Numbered from the stretch's first letter, positions 1 through 5,325 are shown. The stretch is 5,325 bases of DNA from Coxiellaceae bacterium (GCA_014238445.1 JABABC010000207.1:1-5325), one strand, 5' to 3'. Program-made: numbers and translations. Notes: a model not told the origin generated them from the letters alone.

Positions 1-113
1 AATGATAATAAGATCATAGTGCTGCATGGTACATGCTCCAAGTGATGCATGAAAGAAAATGCACTTATGGTAATGGAAATGCTGAGATTATCAAAGCACC
101 GCGTGGTTTAGTG

Positions 114-143
114 TTAGGATCTGGGTGGTGTTTCGCTTATACT
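114..143 (+). promoter_or_regulatory. Weak candidate promoter for the aminopeptidase gene
   Basis: TATACT at 138-143 resembles a sigma70 -10 box. The best partner upstream is TTAGGA at 114-119 with an 18-bp spacer, a poor -35 match. The -10 box overlaps an imperfect hairpin (GGGTGGT at 123-129 with ACTGCCC at 141-147, two wobble pairs). The rest of bases 1-177 shows no supportable gene: all three forward frames close within the first 45 bases, and nothing on the reverse strand looks like a protein family. Confidence 0.3.
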
Positions 144-177
144 GCCCATTCCCCGTAACAATAGGATTGAAAGCACG

Positions 178-1974
178 ATGAGCAGTTCAGAGTCGAAGCA
201 GAGATTAACCGCATTACGAACCGTAATGCAGGCACATCAGCTGGATTATTATTATGTGCCAGGTACTGATGCTCATAATAATGAATATGTACCAGCGTGT
301 TGGCAGCGTCGCGTTTGGATAAGTGAGTTTACTGGTTCAGCAGGTGATGTTTTAGTGGGTTTAAGTGAGGCCTATTTGTGGACAGATCCTCGTTATTTTT
401 TGCAAGCCGAGCAAGAGTTGGATGGTGCTTGTTTTTCTTTGATGAAAATGCAACAGGGTGCAGCATCCACTGAAATATTGGCATGGCTTGTGGTACATGC
501 GCAGGGATTGCGTGTCGGCGTGGATCCAAAGTTAATCGCCATTGCGGTAGCAGAACGCTGGCTTGAGACATTGTCAGAGCATCACATTGAATTAGTGGCA
601 ATATCTGAGAATTTAATTGATGCTGCTTGGGTAGATCAACTGCCGCTCATGCCTCAGCCTATTCAGTTGCATCCAGAATCATTAGCCGGTGAAACGGTAT
701 CGAGTAAATTGACACGCGTCCGAGCTGTTTTACAAGAGCAGGGTATGGAAGCTCATATTGTGAGTATGTTAGACGCTATTTGCTGGTTGTTTAATATTAG
801 AGGGAAAGATGTCGAATTTAACCCTTTGGTGATCAGTTATGCTGTGGTGACACAAACGTCTGCCACATTGTACATGGATGTATCTGTACTGACTGACGAG
901 CAGCGGGATTATTTTCAGCAATGCCAAGTGGGTATCCGGCCTTACGATGCTGTCGAATCAGATTGGGCGCAGTTAAGTGGAACGATCTTGGTGGATGCCC
1001 AAACAGCTAGTTGGTGGATGTTTCAAGCAGTGTCACACGCTGATGCGCAGTTGGGGGATTCACCCATTACATGGATGAAAGCCTGTAAAAACCCTGTAGA
1101 GTTACAAGGCGCTATTGATGCTCACGAGCTGGATGCCGTAGCCTTGGTGCGTTTTTGGATATGGTTAGAGCAGCATTGGCAGGGTCAAACTGAGGTCAGT
1201 TTGGCAGATCAGTTAGAGGTTTTTCGCTATCAGTCATCGGCTTGTCGCGGATTGAGTTTTGCAACTATTGCAGGATTTGCAGAGAACGGTGCGATTATTC
1301 ATTATCGAGCTAGCGAGAAGAGTGCCTTAGAAATTACAGATCAATCGTTATTGTTACTAGACTCAGGGGGGCAGTACCCTTCTGGTACAACCGATATTAC
1401 GCGTGTGTTTCATTTAGGGCAGCCAACAGAGCAGCAAAAGCAGCATTATACGTTGGTATTACAGGGCCACTTTGCGCTAGCGAATACTATTTTCCCGTCA
1501 GGCACGACGGGCGAGCACCTCAATGCGATTGCCCATCGCCCAATATGGGGGGCTTATTGTGACTTCGGGCATGGGACAGGACATGGTGTGGGCAGTTATC
1601 TCTGTGTGCATGAGGGGCCTCAGCGAATCTCTCAGGCATACTCTGGCGTGCCATTGCAGCCTGGAATGATATTAAGTAATGAGCCGGGTTTATATATAGA
1701 AGGACATTATGGTATTCGGATTGAAAATTTGTGTTATGTCAAAGAGGCTTGTTCAGTATTGGGTAGCCCAACGAGTCATGGTCCTTTTTATCAATTCGAG
1801 GATTTAACCTTAGTACCCTATGATGTGAATTTGATTGATCTGAATGCGTTGAATGCGGAAGAGATAAGTGCATTAAATGCTTACCATCAGCGGGTCTATG
1901 AGAAAATTGCGCCGAAATTAACACAAGAAGAAGTTGAGTGGTTAGCAGAAAAAACTCAGCCTGTTGTTTGTTGA
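178..1974 (+). CDS. Xaa-Pro aminopeptidase (aminopeptidase P), long eukaryote-like M24B type
   Basis: This enzyme removes the N-terminal residue of peptides whose second residue is proline, using a two-metal (usually Mn) centre; it has no signal peptide and should be cytoplasmic. Length 598 matches the three-domain XPNPEP1 type rather than the ~440-residue E. coli PepP. Residues ~10-145 and ~160-305 are the two creatinase-like N-terminal domains (note GTDAHNNEY at 29-37 and WTDPRYFLQ at 68-76). Residues ~310-525 are the pita-bread catalytic domain, and ~535-597 the M24 C-terminal segment (FEDLTLVPYD, then LNAYH). By comparison with human APP1 the metal ligands are D395, D406, H469, E502 and E516, and the proton-shuttle histidines H375, H465 and H478; none is missing. 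The ATG at 178 has AGGA at 163-166, a rather long 11-base spacing, and its N-terminus fits the family. The gene stands alone. No symbol is given because pepP normally means the shorter type. Confidence 0.95.
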   Translation: MSSSESKQRLTALRTVMQAHQLDYYYVPGTDAHNNEYVPACWQRRVWISEFTGSAGDVLVGLSEAYLWTDPRYFLQAEQELDGACFSLMKMQQGAASTEILAWLVVHAQGLRVGVDPKLIAIAVAERWLETLSEHHIELVAISENLIDAAWVDQLPLMPQPIQLHPESLAGETVSSKLTRVRAVLQEQGMEAHIVSMLDAICWLFNIRGKDVEFNPLVISYAVVTQTSATLYMDVSVLTDEQRDYFQQCQVGIRPYDAVESDWAQLSGTILVDAQTASWWMFQAVSHADAQLGDSPITWMKACKNPVELQGAIDAHELDAVALVRFWIWLEQHWQGQTEVSLADQLEVFRYQSSACRGLSFATIAGFAENGAIIHYRASEKSALEITDQSLLLLDSGGQYPSGTTDITRVFHLGQPTEQQKQHYTLVLQGHFALANTIFPSGTTGEHLNAIAHRPIWGAYCDFGHGTGHGVGSYLCVHEGPQRISQAYSGVPLQPGMILSNEPGLYIEGHYGIRIENLCYVKEACSVLGSPTSHGPFYQFEDLTLVPYDVNLIDLNALNAEEISALNAYHQRVYEKIAPKLTQEEVEWLAEKTQPVVC

Positions 1975-1978
1975 GATA

Positions 1979-2007
1979 TTGACCTAGTGGCATGAACTGA
2001 CTATTCT
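1979..2007 (+). promoter_or_regulatory. Sigma70-type promoter for the coiled-coil gene and zapA
   Basis: TTGACC (1979-1984) and TATTCT (2002-2007) are separated by exactly 17 bp and begin five bases after the aminopeptidase stop codon. Transcription would start near 2014, leaving a leader of about 50 bases before the ATG at 2066. No T-tailed hairpin lies between the aminopeptidase stop and this promoter, so some read-through from upstream is also possible. Confidence 0.6.
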
Positions 2008-2065
2008 TGTAGTGATAGATTAAAATAGATAGTTTAGTTATTGAATTTATACAGGGATATCAGTA

Positions 2066-2290
2066 ATGGAAGTAACAGCGCTCATGAATAGTAGTGTGGA
2101 ATTAAATCAACTTGAATCGCATGTGGATCGTTTGATGCGTACTGTTGAACAATTAACAGCGGATAATAAAGCGTTGCGAAAGCAAGTGTACAATGTGATT
2201 AAAGAGCGCGATGCAATTTCAGCTCAGAAACAGCGTGCAGTACTGCAATTAAAGCATTTAATTCAAAAAGTTAAGGAGTCTTCTCTATGA
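2066..2290 (+). CDS. Small coiled-coil protein next to ZapA (TIGR02449-like, ZapB-like)
   Basis: This 74-residue protein is almost entirely one coiled coil. Positions 13, 16, 20, 23, 27, 30, 34, 37, 41, 44, 48, 51, 55, 58, 62, 65 and 69 follow strict 3/4 heptad spacing. Most are L, V, I or A; the exceptions N34, R48 and K55 are polar, and a core asparagine is typical of parallel dimers. It has no signal peptide or membrane segment. The ATG at 2066 is chosen because AGGGA at 2053-2057 lies 8 bases upstream, whereas the in-frame ATG at 2084 has no ribosome-binding site. It overlaps zapA by four bases (ATGA), implying translational coupling. A small coiled-coil protein before zapA is, from memory, a conserved neighbour in Pseudomonas and Xanthomonas (TIGR02449). 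A ZapB-like role, bridging ZapA/FtsZ at the division site, is inferred from context and shape, not from a recognised catalytic or binding motif. Confidence 0.88.
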   Translation: MEVTALMNSSVELNQLESHVDRLMRTVEQLTADNKALRKQVYNVIKERDAISAQKQRAVLQLKHLIQKVKESSL

Positions 2291-2604
2291 CTGAGTCAGT
2301 AGATAATTTAATCACCATACAGATTTTGGATCGCAAGTACAGTATTAAGTGCCCAGCAAGTGAAGTGTTAGAGCTGCAAGAAGCAGCTAGAGTGGTACAA
2401 GATAATATGAAGCAATTAAAACAGTCGGGTAGTATTTCAACCACTGATCAAGTGGCCGTGGTTTCCGCATTAAATGTTACCCATGAATTATTATTGCTGA
2501 AAAAGCAAAATAATAATTATATCAATGTGATGAATAAGCGCCTGCAAGATTTGCAAAAAAGAATTGAAAAATTCCTAGGTGTCGAGGAAGAAATCACGAT
2601 ATAA
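2287..2604 (+). CDS. zapA: Cell division protein ZapA (FtsZ-associated)
   Basis: ZapA is a small cytoplasmic protein that binds FtsZ filaments and cross-links them, stabilising the Z ring; it usually works as a tetramer. The 105-residue length is normal. The N-terminal globular part carries the family pattern: ITIQILDRKYSIKC near residues 9-22, LQEAARVVQDNM near 30-41, and VAVVSALNVTHELL near 56-69. A charged helix follows (~70-98, with LQDLQKRIEKFL) that would form the coiled-coil stalk. AAGGAG at 2273-2278 sits 8 bases before the ATG, a strong site, and the start overlaps the stop of the upstream coiled-coil gene, so the two are probably translated together. The last codons double as promoter DNA for the 6S RNA: TATAAT at 2600-2605 contains the whole TAA stop. 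Confidence 0.95.
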   Translation: MTESVDNLITIQILDRKYSIKCPASEVLELQEAARVVQDNMKQLKQSGSISTTDQVAVVSALNVTHELLLLKKQNNNYINVMNKRLQDLQKRIEKFLGVEEEITI

Positions 2605-2605
2605 T
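2600..2605 (+). promoter_or_regulatory. -10 box of the 6S RNA promoter, inside the zapA stop codon
   Basis: A perfect TATAAT overlaps the ATA-TAA end of zapA. A start at G2612, seven bases after the box, coincides with the first base of the 6S closing stem. There is no good -35 match at 16-18 bp spacing (AGGTGT at 2577-2582 for 17 bp), so the promoter probably relies on its -10 element or on an activator. Confidence 0.72.
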
Positions 2606-2640
2606 GGCTTTGCCCTTTGCGGTAAGAGTAGTAGGTTATT

Positions 2641-2655
2641 ATATTTTGAACCGAT
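2641..2655 (-). other. Predicted template for 6S product RNA (pRNA)
   Basis: RNA polymerase bound to 6S RNA can use it as a template and copy a short pRNA, which releases the enzyme when nucleotides become plentiful. In E. coli copying starts at U44, inside GAGCCGAU. Here GAACCGAU ends at U2655, which is nucleotide 44 if the RNA starts at 2612. The predicted pRNA would begin AUCGGUUCAAAAUAU, against AUCGGCUCAGGGG in E. coli. It is copied from RNA, not from DNA, so strand here means only antisense to 6S. Start site: likely; length: unknown. Confidence 0.65.
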
Positions 2656-2741
2656 AATTACTTGTTATGGGATTTATTGTGTATCACTGTTGAGCTAGTC
2701 TCTCTAAAAGAAAGCCTGATGTGATTCCGTCGACTCCCACC

Positions 2742-2757
2742 TGAGCCACAGGGTTCA
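2742..2757 (+). promoter_or_regulatory. Alternative 3'-side hairpin of 6S RNA (release switch)
   Basis: UGAGCC (2742-2747) can pair with GGUUCA (2752-2757) around an ACAG loop: six pairs, one a G-U wobble. E. coli 6S has a hairpin at the matching place (CCUUGAACC with GGUUCAAGG). The same GGUUCA bases are needed for the long-range helix with 2647-2652, so the two folds exclude one another. In the E. coli model, pRNA synthesis frees the 3' strand and this hairpin then forms and helps eject the polymerase. Confidence 0.6.
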
Positions 2758-2781
2758 AAGACAGGTCTACTGCATTATCTC

Positions 2782-2796
2782 GGAGGGCTTATCATT
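2782..2796 (+). promoter_or_regulatory. fau ribosome-binding site and AUU start, inside the 6S 3' end
   Basis: GGAGGG (2782-2787) is the only good ribosome-binding site before fau. Six bases later comes ATT (2794-2796), in frame with the enzyme; ATC at 2791 is too close at three bases. The frame is open back to a TGA at 2722 with no ATG, GTG or TTG in between; TTG at 2821 has no ribosome-binding site. The GGAGGG bases are also the 3' strand of the 6S closing stem, paired to 2613-2618. Confidence 0.62.
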
Positions 2797-3369
2797 TCAA
2801 AAACAGCTATTCGGCAATCATTGCGCGAGCAACGTATCTTACTGGAGCCTCCACATGTCATGACTTGTTCTAAGCAGGTCACTGAGAATGTATTATCAAT
2901 CCCTTATGTTCAGCAAGCGAAAAAAGTTGCTTTATACAGTGCACATGAAAATGAAGTGGATACAATATATTTAATGCAAGCCTTATGTCAGCAAGGTGTT
3001 GCCTTGTATTTACCTGTCATGAGTGATCGTTCTTTGTTGTTTTATTCTTATCAAATGGATGACCCTCTTTCAGAAGCTGCGCATGGCATTATGCAGCCAA
3101 CTTTGCAAAATAAGCAGCCAGTTAATTGGAGTGAATTAGATGTGATGTTTTTGCCTTTGGTGGCTTTTGATAAGCAGTGTTGTCGTTTGGGGCGCGGAGG
3201 TGGCTTTTATGATCGTGCGCTAACAACGGCTTTGACGCAAGCAGATAATAAGCCTTGGCTGATTGGGCTGGCATATGCCTTTCAATGCGTTGATGCGATA
3301 CCTGTAGAGCCTTGGGATGTGCCGTTAGATGCTGTTTCAACGGAATCGCAGGTGTATTATCGTGTGTAA
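2794..3369 (+). CDS. fau: 5-formyltetrahydrofolate cyclo-ligase
   Basis: This cytoplasmic enzyme (also called ygfA, MTHFS) uses ATP to convert 5-formyl-THF, a side product that inhibits folate enzymes, into 5,10-methenyl-THF, returning it to the one-carbon pool. With an AUU start at 2794 it has 191 residues, normal for the family (about 180-200). The signature RLGRGGGFYDR lies at 131-141, forming the phosphate and folate pocket. Other family marks are HENEVDT near 51-57, LPVM near 73-76, PLVAFD near 121-126, and GLAYAFQ followed by EPWDVPLDAVST near the end. The extra N-terminal SKTAIRQSLREQR matches the usual basic first helix (K..IR..LR..R); a start at TTG 2821 would cut this helix. The gene directly follows ssrS, as in E. 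coli, where the two are co-transcribed. It meets parE tail to tail with 12 bases between. Function is secure; the start is the uncertain part. Confidence 0.93.
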   Translation: MSKTAIRQSLREQRILLEPPHVMTCSKQVTENVLSIPYVQQAKKVALYSAHENEVDTIYLMQALCQQGVALYLPVMSDRSLLFYSYQMDDPLSEAAHGIMQPTLQNKQPVNWSELDVMFLPLVAFDKQCCRLGRGGGFYDRALTTALTQADNKPWLIGLAYAFQCVDAIPVEPWDVPLDAVSTESQVYYRV

Positions 3370-3381
3370 AGATAGGCAGAC

Positions 3382-5280
3382 TTAGAGGTCAGCGAGATCC
3401 CCCCTTTTTTCCAGCCAAGACTTTCTGTCTTTAGAGCGTTTTTTAGCGAGCAACATATCCATAATGGCATCACTGTCGTGGTGCTTGGTTGTGAGTTGGA
3501 TGAGCCTTCTCGTTGAGGGGTTCATGGTGGTTTCACGTAATTGCATGGGGTTCATTTCACCCAAACCTTTGAAGCGTTGGATATTGATTTTGGCTTTATT
3601 TTTTTCAGCTTCCAGTCGATCAAAGATGCCTTGTTTTTCATCCTCATCTAAAGCGTAAAAAATTCGTTGTCCTGCATCGATTCGAAACAAGGGAGGCATA
3701 GCGACGTAGAGGTGACCCGCTTCAACCAATGCACTAAAGTGTTTAAGAAAGAGTGCGCACAGTAGGGTGGCAATGTGTGCGCCATCCGAGTCGGCATCTG
3801 CAAGAATGCAGATTTTGCCATAGCGTAGCCCTGATAAATCATTGGTTCCTGGGTCCATACCCAGTGCAATAGCAATATCATGGACCTCATTGGATGCGAG
3901 TACTTGTTCTGAATCGATTTCCCAAGTGTTCAAGATTTTTCCGCGCAAAGGCATCACGGCTTGAAAAATACGGTCACGCGCTTGTTTGGCTGATCCGCCA
4001 GCAGAGTCTCCTTCTACTAAAAACAACTCACTGTATTGAATATCTTGCTCGCTGCAGTCAGCGAGTTTTCCGGGTAGTGCGGGTCCAGAGGTGATCTTTT
4101 TGCGAGCGATTTTTTTGCTAATACGCATTCTTTTTTGCGCGTTATCAATAGCAATTTGAGCAATGAGAGTGCCCAGTTGAACGTGGTTGTGTAGCCAGAG
4201 GCTAAAGTCATCTTTAACAACACCAGAGACAAAAGCAGCGCATTGACGTGATGAGAGACGTTCTTTAGTTTGGCCTGCGAATTGAGGGTCTTTGATTTTG
4301 ATGGAGATGACAAAGTTACAGAAACCACAGACATCATCGGCAACGAGCTTGGTGCCTCTTGGAAGCAATTTATGGGCTTCGCAAAAGTCTTTAATCGATT
4401 CAAGTAAGCCAGTGCGTAGTCCATTGACATGTGTGCCACCTTGGATGGTGGGGATTAAGTTGACAAAGCTTTCGGTGGTAATGTCTAGACCATCCGTTTG
4501 CCAAGCTAATGCCCAATCAGCAGTTTCTGAGCTGGCTTTAAAGCTTCCAATTAAGACATTTTCGGGGATGAGTTCCTTGCCGGTTAACGTATCTTGCAGA
4601 TAGGTTTTTAAGCCGTCTTCATAATGCCATTGATCAGTTTTGCCTGTTTTTTCTTGATGAAGGCTGATGAATAAGCCGGGGCATAAAACAGCTTTTGCTC
4701 TGAGGTTTTTTTTTAAATCTGCGATAGCAAAGGTGGGAGAGTCAAAATACGTTGGGTTGGGTAGGAAACGAATGGTTGTGCCAGTGTCGTTTTTTTTACA
4801 GGTATCAGTTTTTTTAAGTTCACTGATTTTTTGCCCATCATTAAAAGACATGGTGTGGACGGTGCCATCTTTTTTAATGTGAACCGTTAATGTGCTGGCG
4901 AGCGCATTGACCACGGAAATCCCAACGCCGTGTAGACCACCTGAAAATTCATAAGTTTTGCTGGAAAATTTAGCGCCTGCATGGAGTCGAGTTAAAATCA
5001 ATTCAACACCTGATACTTTATGTACTGGGTGTTTATCGATTGGCATGCCTCGGCCATTATCGCTGATTTCAATCTGGCCATCTTTGAGTAATGTAATGTC
5101 AATAGTCGATGCAAAGCCGGCAATGGCTTCATCGACACTATTATCTATGGCTTCATGTGCAAGATGATTCGGGTTTATGGTATTCGTGTACATGCCTGGC
5201 CGACGCTGGACGGGTTCTAATCCGCTCAGTACTTCAAGATCTTTTGCACCGTAACTACCGGTTGATTTTTTGTGTGTCAT
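3382..5280 (-). CDS. parE: DNA topoisomerase IV subunit B (ATPase)
   Basis: ParE joins ParC in a type IIA topoisomerase that uses ATP to pass one duplex through another, chiefly to unlink daughter chromosomes. The 632 residues match E. coli ParE (630). The GHKL ATPase domain (~1-220) has catalytic E43, N47, the DNGRGMP loop at 74-80 and the lid GGLHGVG at 114-120. The transducer (~221-390) has QTK at 337-339, whose lysine contacts ATP. The TOPRIM domain has EGDSAGG (423-429) with E423, then PLRGKILN (444-451) and DADSDGAH (495-502) with D495, D497 and D499 for magnesium. QRFKGLGEMNP (568-578) and a normal C-terminus follow. It is ParE and not GyrB because it lacks the ~170-residue GyrB insertion and closely matches ParE in TSGPALPGKLADCSEQD (397-413). 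The ATG at 5280 fits the family N-terminus; TAGG at 5287-5290 is a modest ribosome-binding site. No ParC gene is in the window. Several A-tracts occur in the lysine-rich stretch at residues 136-192. Confidence 0.98.
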   Translation of the reverse strand: MTHKKSTGSYGAKDLEVLSGLEPVQRRPGMYTNTINPNHLAHEAIDNSVDEAIAGFASTIDITLLKDGQIEISDNGRGMPIDKHPVHKVSGVELILTRLHAGAKFSSKTYEFSGGLHGVGISVVNALASTLTVHIKKDGTVHTMSFNDGQKISELKKTDTCKKNDTGTTIRFLPNPTYFDSPTFAIADLKKNLRAKAVLCPGLFISLHQEKTGKTDQWHYEDGLKTYLQDTLTGKELIPENVLIGSFKASSETADWALAWQTDGLDITTESFVNLIPTIQGGTHVNGLRTGLLESIKDFCEAHKLLPRGTKLVADDVCGFCNFVISIKIKDPQFAGQTKERLSSRQCAAFVSGVVKDDFSLWLHNHVQLGTLIAQIAIDNAQKRMRISKKIARKKITSGPALPGKLADCSEQDIQYSELFLVEGDSAGGSAKQARDRIFQAVMPLRGKILNTWEIDSEQVLASNEVHDIAIALGMDPGTNDLSGLRYGKICILADADSDGAHIATLLCALFLKHFSALVEAGHLYVAMPPLFRIDAGQRIFYALDEDEKQGIFDRLEAEKNKAKINIQRFKGLGEMNPMQLRETTMNPSTRRLIQLTTKHHDSDAIMDMLLAKKRSKDRKSWLEKRGDLADL

Positions 5281-5325
5281 GTTAGGCCTAAGCTCGTATT
5301 TAAGGGGGGCAGTTTCTGTGATTCA
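5281..5325 (-). other. parE leader with a 10-bp palindrome
   Basis: TTAGGCCTAA (5282-5291) is a perfect palindrome just upstream of the parE start and contains its weak ribosome-binding site. A run of six G (C on the parE strand) follows at 5304-5309. No convincing promoter is visible in these 45 bases; it probably lies outside the window. The palindrome could be chance or a small operator. Confidence 0.3.

Larger units (their letters stand above)
2612..2791 (+). ncRNA. ssrS: 6S RNA (RNA polymerase-binding regulatory RNA)
   Basis: 6S RNA mimics an open promoter and binds the housekeeping sigma70 holoenzyme, lowering transcription as growth slows. It lies between zapA and fau, the standard gammaproteobacterial place, and its length (about 177-180 nt) is close to the ~184 nt of E. 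coli. The closing stem is visible: GCCCUUU (2612-2618) pairs with GGAGGGC (2782-2788), then GGUAA (2621-2625) with UUAUC/UUAUU-like bases at 2775-2779, and AGUAG (2627-2631) with CUACU (2767-2771). UUUGAACC (2645-2652) pairs perfectly with GGUUCAAA (2752-2759) next to the central bubble. The 3' part resembles E. coli: GGGUUCAAAG, then CAUUAUCUCGGAG where E. coli has CAUCUCGGAG. U2655 in CCGAU is nucleotide 44, the pRNA start in E. coli. UCAC (2683-2686 region) and GUGA (2721-2724 region) may close the apical arm. The exact 3' end is uncertain by a few bases. Confidence 0.93.

Noticed and set aside
1..45. Forward frame 1 is open to a TGA at 43-45 and could be the tail of an upstream gene
   Set aside because: Only 14 codons with no recognisable family features; not enough to call a partial gene.
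40..66. Imperfect hairpin AAGT/GCAT with ATGCACTT, possible terminator
   Set aside because: It needs a 3-base bulge and has no T-tract on either strand.
123..147. Hairpin GGGTGGT/ACTGCCC before the aminopeptidase gene, possible attenuator or terminator
   Set aside because: Two wobble pairs, an 11-base loop and no T-tract; overlaps the candidate -10 box, so at most a weak operator.
329..601. Minus-strand open frame of 90 codons inside the aminopeptidase gene
   Set aside because: Antisense to a well-conserved coding region, no family resemblance.
1739..1993. Minus-strand open frame of 84 codons over the aminopeptidase 3' end
   Set aside because: Antisense shadow of the conserved M24 C-terminal region; no ribosome-binding site or recognisable protein.
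2770..2772. CTG as an alternative in-frame start for fau
   Set aside because: No ribosome-binding site before it, lies inside 6S RNA, and would add residues encoded by the 6S closing stem.
2821..2823. TTG as the fau start
   Set aside because: Lacks a ribosome-binding site and would remove the conserved basic first helix; kept only as a fallback.
3399..3410. C-run followed by T-run, looks like a terminator tail for fau
   Set aside because: No stable stem precedes it; the bases encode lysine and glycine codons of parE.
4017..4439. 140-codon open frame on the parE strand in another frame, and several plus-strand frames inside parE
   Set aside because: All overlap the conserved transducer or ATPase coding of parE; their sequences show no family features.
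1..5325. Search for mobile elements, phage genes, CRISPR repeats, toxin-antitoxin or defence genes
   Set aside because: No direct repeat arrays, terminal inverted repeats, transposase or defence motifs seen; the region is dense with housekeeping genes.

Overview
The window looks like an ordinary chromosomal housekeeping segment from a gammaproteobacterium with moderately AT-rich DNA. Genus cannot be told from the sequence. The clue to the group is the order small coiled-coil gene - zapA - 6S RNA (ssrS) - fau, which from memory is the arrangement in Pseudomonas and other gammaproteobacteria, together with a clearly gammaproteobacterial ParE. I see no mobile element, tRNA, CRISPR array or sign of recent transfer.

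Layout, left to right. Bases 1-177 hold no supportable gene, only a weak promoter candidate for the next one. Bases 178-1974 (+) encode a 598-residue Xaa-Pro aminopeptidase of the long, three-domain, eukaryote-like M24B type with all metal and proton-shuttle residues present. A good sigma70-type promoter (TTGACC, 17 bp, TATTCT) lies just after it and drives a tight two-gene unit: a 74-residue all-coiled-coil protein (2066-2290) overlapping by ATGA with zapA (2287-2604). A consensus -10 box, TATAAT, is built into the zapA stop codon and starts a 6S RNA at about 2612. The 6S RNA runs to about 2788-2791 and leads directly into fau (5-formyltetrahydrofolate cyclo-ligase, + strand, ending 3369). 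parE (topoisomerase IV subunit B) runs towards it on the minus strand (5280-3382), leaving only 12 bp between the two stop codons.

How the parts relate: the coiled-coil protein and ZapA form a cell-division pair (the link for the first is inferred from context). 6S RNA binds and restrains the housekeeping RNA polymerase when growth slows, and is linked in transcription to the folate enzyme Fau. ParE decatenates chromosomes before division.

The most notable points are in the ssrS-fau junction. (1) The expected product-RNA start, the U in CCGAU, is exactly nucleotide 44 counted from the predicted 6S start, as in E. coli. (2) Two mutually exclusive helices share the same 3' strand, giving a built-in release switch. 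(3) fau has no ATG/GTG/TTG start next to its ribosome-binding site. The best start is a rare AUU at 2794, and its GGAGGG ribosome-binding site lies inside the closing stem of the 6S RNA, so the ribosome site and the mature 6S 3' strand are the same bases. No wholly new system is evident.
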